From NCBI GenBank assembly GCA_964517355.1, contig CAZFCK010000039.1:1-26756 (forward strand): 26,756 nucleotides of DNA, written 5' to 3'. Position numbers and translations under genes: made by a program. The notes under the pieces were generated by a model. It was not told where the DNA came from and searched no databases. It worked only from the letters and a program-made list of their open reading frames with translations. This document shows positions 24,137 to 26,756 of this stretch, piece after piece; positions within the stretch are counted from its first letter, which is position 1, and each line of letters starts with the position of its first letter. The stretch comes from CAZFCK01 sp964517355. Lineage in GTDB: Bacteria; Desulfobacterota; Desulfovibrionia; Desulfovibrionales; Desulfovibrionaceae.

Positions 24137-25540
24137 ATGAAAAAAGAATATTGCGGTCTTTTCGCCATATACAACCATGCAGAGGCCGCCCGCATGGCCT
24201 ATTTCGGTTTGTACGCCCAGCAGCACCGCGGCCAGGAGAGCGCGGGCATCGTCACCTGGGACGGCGGCAAGATTCGCGAGCATCGCGGCATGGGCCTGGT
24301 GCCGGAAGTCTTCAACGAACGGCACCTGGGCAAAGAGCTGAAGGGCACCATCGCCTTGGGCCACATACGCTATTCCACCACAGGCGCCTCCCTGATCCGC
24401 AACGCCCAGCCCTTCATCGCGCGATTCGGCAACAGGCAGATGGCCGTGGCGCACAACGGCAATCTGGTCAACACGCTGCAACTGCGGCGCGAGCTTGAAG
24501 CCCAGGGGTCCATCTTTCAGACCACCATCGATTCCGAGCTGTTCATTCACCTCATTGTCCGGTTCCTGCGCGAAATGGAGTTGGAAGACGCCGTGATCGC
24601 CGCCTGCAACAAGGTCAAGGGCGCGTATTCGCTTCTGATCCTGGCGGACGACAAGCTTATCGCGGTCAAGGACCCCCATGGGTTCCGCCCCCTGGCGTTG
24701 GGGCGCGTGGGCGGCTCCTATGTGCTGGCCTCGGAAAGCTGCGCCTTTGATTTGCTGGAGGCCGAATATCTGCGCGCCCTGGACCCCGGTGAAATGCTCG
24801 TCATCCAAGGCAATTGCGTAAACAGCTACCGCCTGGGAACGCCCCAGCCCAGAACGCAGTGCATTTTTGAATTGATTTATTTCGCGCGCCCGGATTCCAT
24901 CGTGTTTGGTGAAACCGTCTACGCCTGCCGGAAAAAGATGGGCAAGACCCTGGCGCAGGAAAATCCCGTGGATGCGGATTTCGTCATGCCCTTTCCGGAT
25001 TCGGGCGTGTATTCCGCCGTGGGCTATTCCCAGGAATCCAAACTGCCGTTTGAAGCCGCCATGATCCGCAACCACTACGTGGGGCGCACATTCATCCAGC
25101 CATCGCAAGACATGCGCGACTTCAGCACCCGCGTGAAAATCAACCCGGTGCGCAGTATGATCAAGGATAAACGGCTGCTCATTGTGGACGATTCCATTGT
25201 GCGCGGCACCACCATCCGCTCCCGCGTGATCAAATTGCGTGAACTGGGCGCGCGTGAGATCCATATGCGCGTCTGCTGCCCCCCTATCCGTTTCCCTTGC
25301 TTTTATGGAATCGATTTTTCCTCCAAAGGGGAGCTCATCGCGGCCAACAACTCCGTGAAGGATATCGCCAAGTTCATCGGGCTCGATTCTCTGAGTTACC
25401 TCAGCATCGAAGGGTTGTTGGACTCGGTGCGCAATCCCAAGGATTATTGCCTGGCCTGCTTCGACGGCAATTACCCCATTCCCTCGGATATCGGCTTGGG
25501 CAAGATGTGCCTTGAAAGCGACAGGATCATAAACTGGTGA
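24137..25540 (+). CDS. purF: Amidophosphoribosyltransferase
   Basis: A 467-residue enzyme that performs the first committed step of purine synthesis, PRPP plus glutamine to phosphoribosylamine. The N-terminal glutaminase begins MKKEYCGLFAIYNH; the nucleophile C6 must be freed by removal of the first five residues, the propeptide form seen in Bacillus-type enzymes. The PRPP loop is LLIVDDSIVRGTT (about 347-359). Cysteines in QCIFE, CCPP...PCFYG and YCLACF match the [4Fe-4S]-cluster subgroup. The ATG at 24137 is chosen because the glutaminase domain begins there; an open frame starting at 24053 adds no homologous sequence. AAGG lies 9 nt upstream. It overlaps the next gene by 4 nt. Confidence 0.96.
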   Translation: MKKEYCGLFAIYNHAEAARMAYFGLYAQQHRGQESAGIVTWDGGKIREHRGMGLVPEVFNERHLGKELKGTIALGHIRYSTTGASLIRNAQPFIARFGNRQMAVAHNGNLVNTLQLRRELEAQGSIFQTTIDSELFIHLIVRFLREMELEDAVIAACNKVKGAYSLLILADDKLIAVKDPHGFRPLALGRVGGSYVLASESCAFDLLEAEYLRALDPGEMLVIQGNCVNSYRLGTPQPRTQCIFELIYFARPDSIVFGETVYACRKKMGKTLAQENPVDADFVMPFPDSGVYSAVGYSQESKLPFEAAMIRNHYVGRTFIQPSQDMRDFSTRVKINPVRSMIKDKRLLIVDDSIVRGTTIRSRVIKLRELGAREIHMRVCCPPIRFPCFYGIDFSSKGELIAANNSVKDIAKFIGLDSLSYLSIEGLLDSVRNPKDYCLACFDGNYPIPSDIGLGKMCLESDRIINW

Positions 25541-26535
25541 GTACGAACGGCCACGATGCCGGGCGGCCGGATTGGCCCGCCATGGGGCGCGAGGTTCTTG
25601 AAATCGAATGCCAGGGCCTGCGAGCCGTGCATGACCGCCTGGACCGGAACTTTGCTCGCGCCCTGGAATTGCTGCGCGCCTGCCGGGGGCGGGTGGTGCT
25701 CACGGGCATCGGCAAATCCGGGCTTGTGGGACGCAAGATAGCCGCCACGTTCTCCTCCACGGGCACGCCCGCCATGTTCCTGCATCCCGTGGAGGGCGCC
25801 CACGGCGACATGGGCATGCTGCGCCCCGAGGATTTGCTCGTGGCCATCTCCTACAGCGGCGAAACCGACGAACTCAACGCCATTTTGCCGGCCCTGCGCT
25901 CATTGGGCCTGGGCTGCATCGCGCTCACCGGCAACACCCGCTCCACTCTGGCGCATCTGGCGGACGTCGTGCTCGACTGCTGCGTGCCGCGTGAGGCCTG
26001 CCATTTCGATCTCGCCCCCACAGCCAGCACCACGGCGACCCTGGCCATGGGCGACGCCCTGGCCGTATGCCTGATGCGCGCCAAGGAGTTCAACGAACAG
26101 GATTTCCTGCGCGTACACCCCGGCGGCGCCTTGGGACAGCGCTTGCGCCAGCGCGCCGCGGAATTGATGCACACGGGCGATATCCCTTGTGTCGGGAAAA
26201 CCGCCAGCGTCGCGCAGGCGCTTGCCGTCATGAGCAGCGGGGGGCTTGGGGCCGTGTTGATCACGGACGACGGCAACCGGCTTTTGGGCATCTTCACGGA
26301 CGGCGACGTGCGCCGCCTGCTTTGCAAAGGCCCCGTGGAGCGCGACGCCCAGGTGCGGACCGTCATGACGCCGGGCCCCAAGCACGGACTCACGGACCAG
26401 ACGGCGGGCGAACTCCTCGAACTCATGGAGCACAACGCCATCACCGTGCTGCCCGTGCTGGACGGTGGCGGCGTTGTCCAGGGCATCGTCCACCTGCACG
26501 ATCTTCTGGGTAAAGGCCGCTTCAGATTCGCTTAG
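25537..26535 (+). CDS. kdsD: Arabinose-5-phosphate isomerase (KpsF/GutQ family)
   Basis: A 332-residue isomerase converting ribulose 5-phosphate to arabinose 5-phosphate, the first step to KDO for lipopolysaccharide. The SIS domain spans about 35-175, with GIGKSGLVGRKIAAT (57-71), HPVEGAHGDMGM (82-93), SYSGETDE (104-111) and PTASTTATLAMGDALA (about 161-176), then VHPGGALG. Two CBS domains fill about 205-332 (ELMHTG and VMTPGP openings, GIFTDGDVRRLL closing). The GTG start sits in the GTGA overlap with the purF stop, so translation is coupled. Lack of a leader and full motif set indicate a cytoplasmic, functional enzyme. Confidence 0.94.
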   Translation: MSTNGHDAGRPDWPAMGREVLEIECQGLRAVHDRLDRNFARALELLRACRGRVVLTGIGKSGLVGRKIAATFSSTGTPAMFLHPVEGAHGDMGMLRPEDLLVAISYSGETDELNAILPALRSLGLGCIALTGNTRSTLAHLADVVLDCCVPREACHFDLAPTASTTATLAMGDALAVCLMRAKEFNEQDFLRVHPGGALGQRLRQRAAELMHTGDIPCVGKTASVAQALAVMSSGGLGAVLITDDGNRLLGIFTDGDVRRLLCKGPVERDAQVRTVMTPGPKHGLTDQTAGELLELMEHNAITVLPVLDGGGVVQGIVHLHDLLGKGRFRFA

Positions 26536-26557
26536 GGTGAAACGAAAATGCCGGCGG

Positions 26558-26588
26558 CTTACGAACCCTTTTAATAAAGGTTCGTAAG
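26558..26588. repeat. Repeat R2 hairpin, copy 4 (after kdsD)
   Basis: CTTACGAACCCTTT pairs with AAAGGTTCGTAAG with one bulged C, and lies 23 nt after the kdsD stop codon. TGCCGGCGG precedes and AATCTCCAAAATTTTC follows. The run of A and T after the stem is the nearest thing to a terminator tail among the four copies. Confidence 0.75.
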
Positions 26589-26698
26589 AATCTCCAAAAT
26601 TTTCAGATTGATATAATCAACCAACCTGGTTGCGATTTCAAGCATGCCCTTCGCCGGGGCGATGCCTCCAGCCATACCATGTTACAGTTGCGTCGCCC

Positions 26699-26756
26699 TA
26701 AAGCATTTTCGCCTTGAAACAAGGCTCTCCCCTGAAACAATTTCCAATTGTTCCAG
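26699..26756 (+). repeat. Dispersed two-hairpin repeat R1, copy A (cut by window end)
   Basis: This copy contains TTTTCGCCTTGAAACAAGG and the CTGAAACAATT/AATTGTTCCAG hairpin, and reaches the last base of the window. The AGAGCAT hairpin would lie beyond the edge. Confidence 0.8.

Noticed and set aside
24131..25264. Minus-strand open frame opposite purF
   Set aside because: PurF is complete with all motifs on the plus strand; this is a shadow.

Overview
The window looks like a chromosomal segment of a sulfate-reducing deltaproteobacterium of the Desulfovibrionaceae (Desulfovibrio or a close relative). This is inferred from the gene families: a [4Fe-4S]-type PurF, DUF1786 and DUF456 proteins, a PilZ protein with a cysteine cluster, a CBS-CBS-ACT protein, and phenylacetate-CoA-ligase-like enzyme, together with fairly high GC and strong AGGAGG ribosome-binding sites. 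No rRNA, tRNA, CRISPR array, phage or transposase gene was seen. Both window edges are intergenic.

Layout. 1-2231: a minus-strand Ser/Thr kinase fused to a receiver-like domain and a TPR tail. 2632-3111: a plus-strand zinc-ribbon/PilZ protein. 3364-4152: a minus-strand TrmJ-like tRNA methyltransferase flanked by two inverted copies of a dispersed repeat. 4517-8967: one compact minus-strand operon rpsF-rpsR-rplI-dnaB-paaK-DUF456, that is, ribosomal proteins and replicative helicase followed by a CoA ligase and a membrane protein. 9122-12077: minus-strand PHP phosphoesterase, U32 (TrhP-like) protein and CBS-CBS-ACT protein. 12534-12737: a small Trm112-like protein, convergent at 1 nt with a TPR protein (12739-13503). 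13891-14523: a GloC-like metallo-hydrolase. 14655-17416: a plus-strand pair, a WcbI/SGNH-like protein and an orphan sigma54-dependent response regulator. 18070-19125: a DUF1786 protein. 19600-20403: a prepilin peptidase (minus). 20780-26535: a plus-strand carB-purF-kdsD group (pyrimidine/arginine, purine and KDO precursor synthesis).

Two signals go beyond ordinary genes. First, the gaps between genes hold several families of dispersed, structured, non-coding repeats, usually at gene ends. One is a two-hairpin element of about 100 nt present five times (R1). Another is a CTTA(A/C)GA..CCTT hairpin present four times (R2). There is also a mosaic of GGCGCG-hairpin (R3) and GGGGAAACC-hairpin (R4/R5) modules. 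Second, a consensus sigma54 promoter (17558-17573) lies 140 nt downstream of the sigma54 activator gene. It points into an intrinsic terminator ending only about 43 nt past the predicted start site. This could give a very short sigma54-dependent RNA or an attenuated leader for the DUF1786 gene.

All functional names come from reading motifs by eye. No database search was run.
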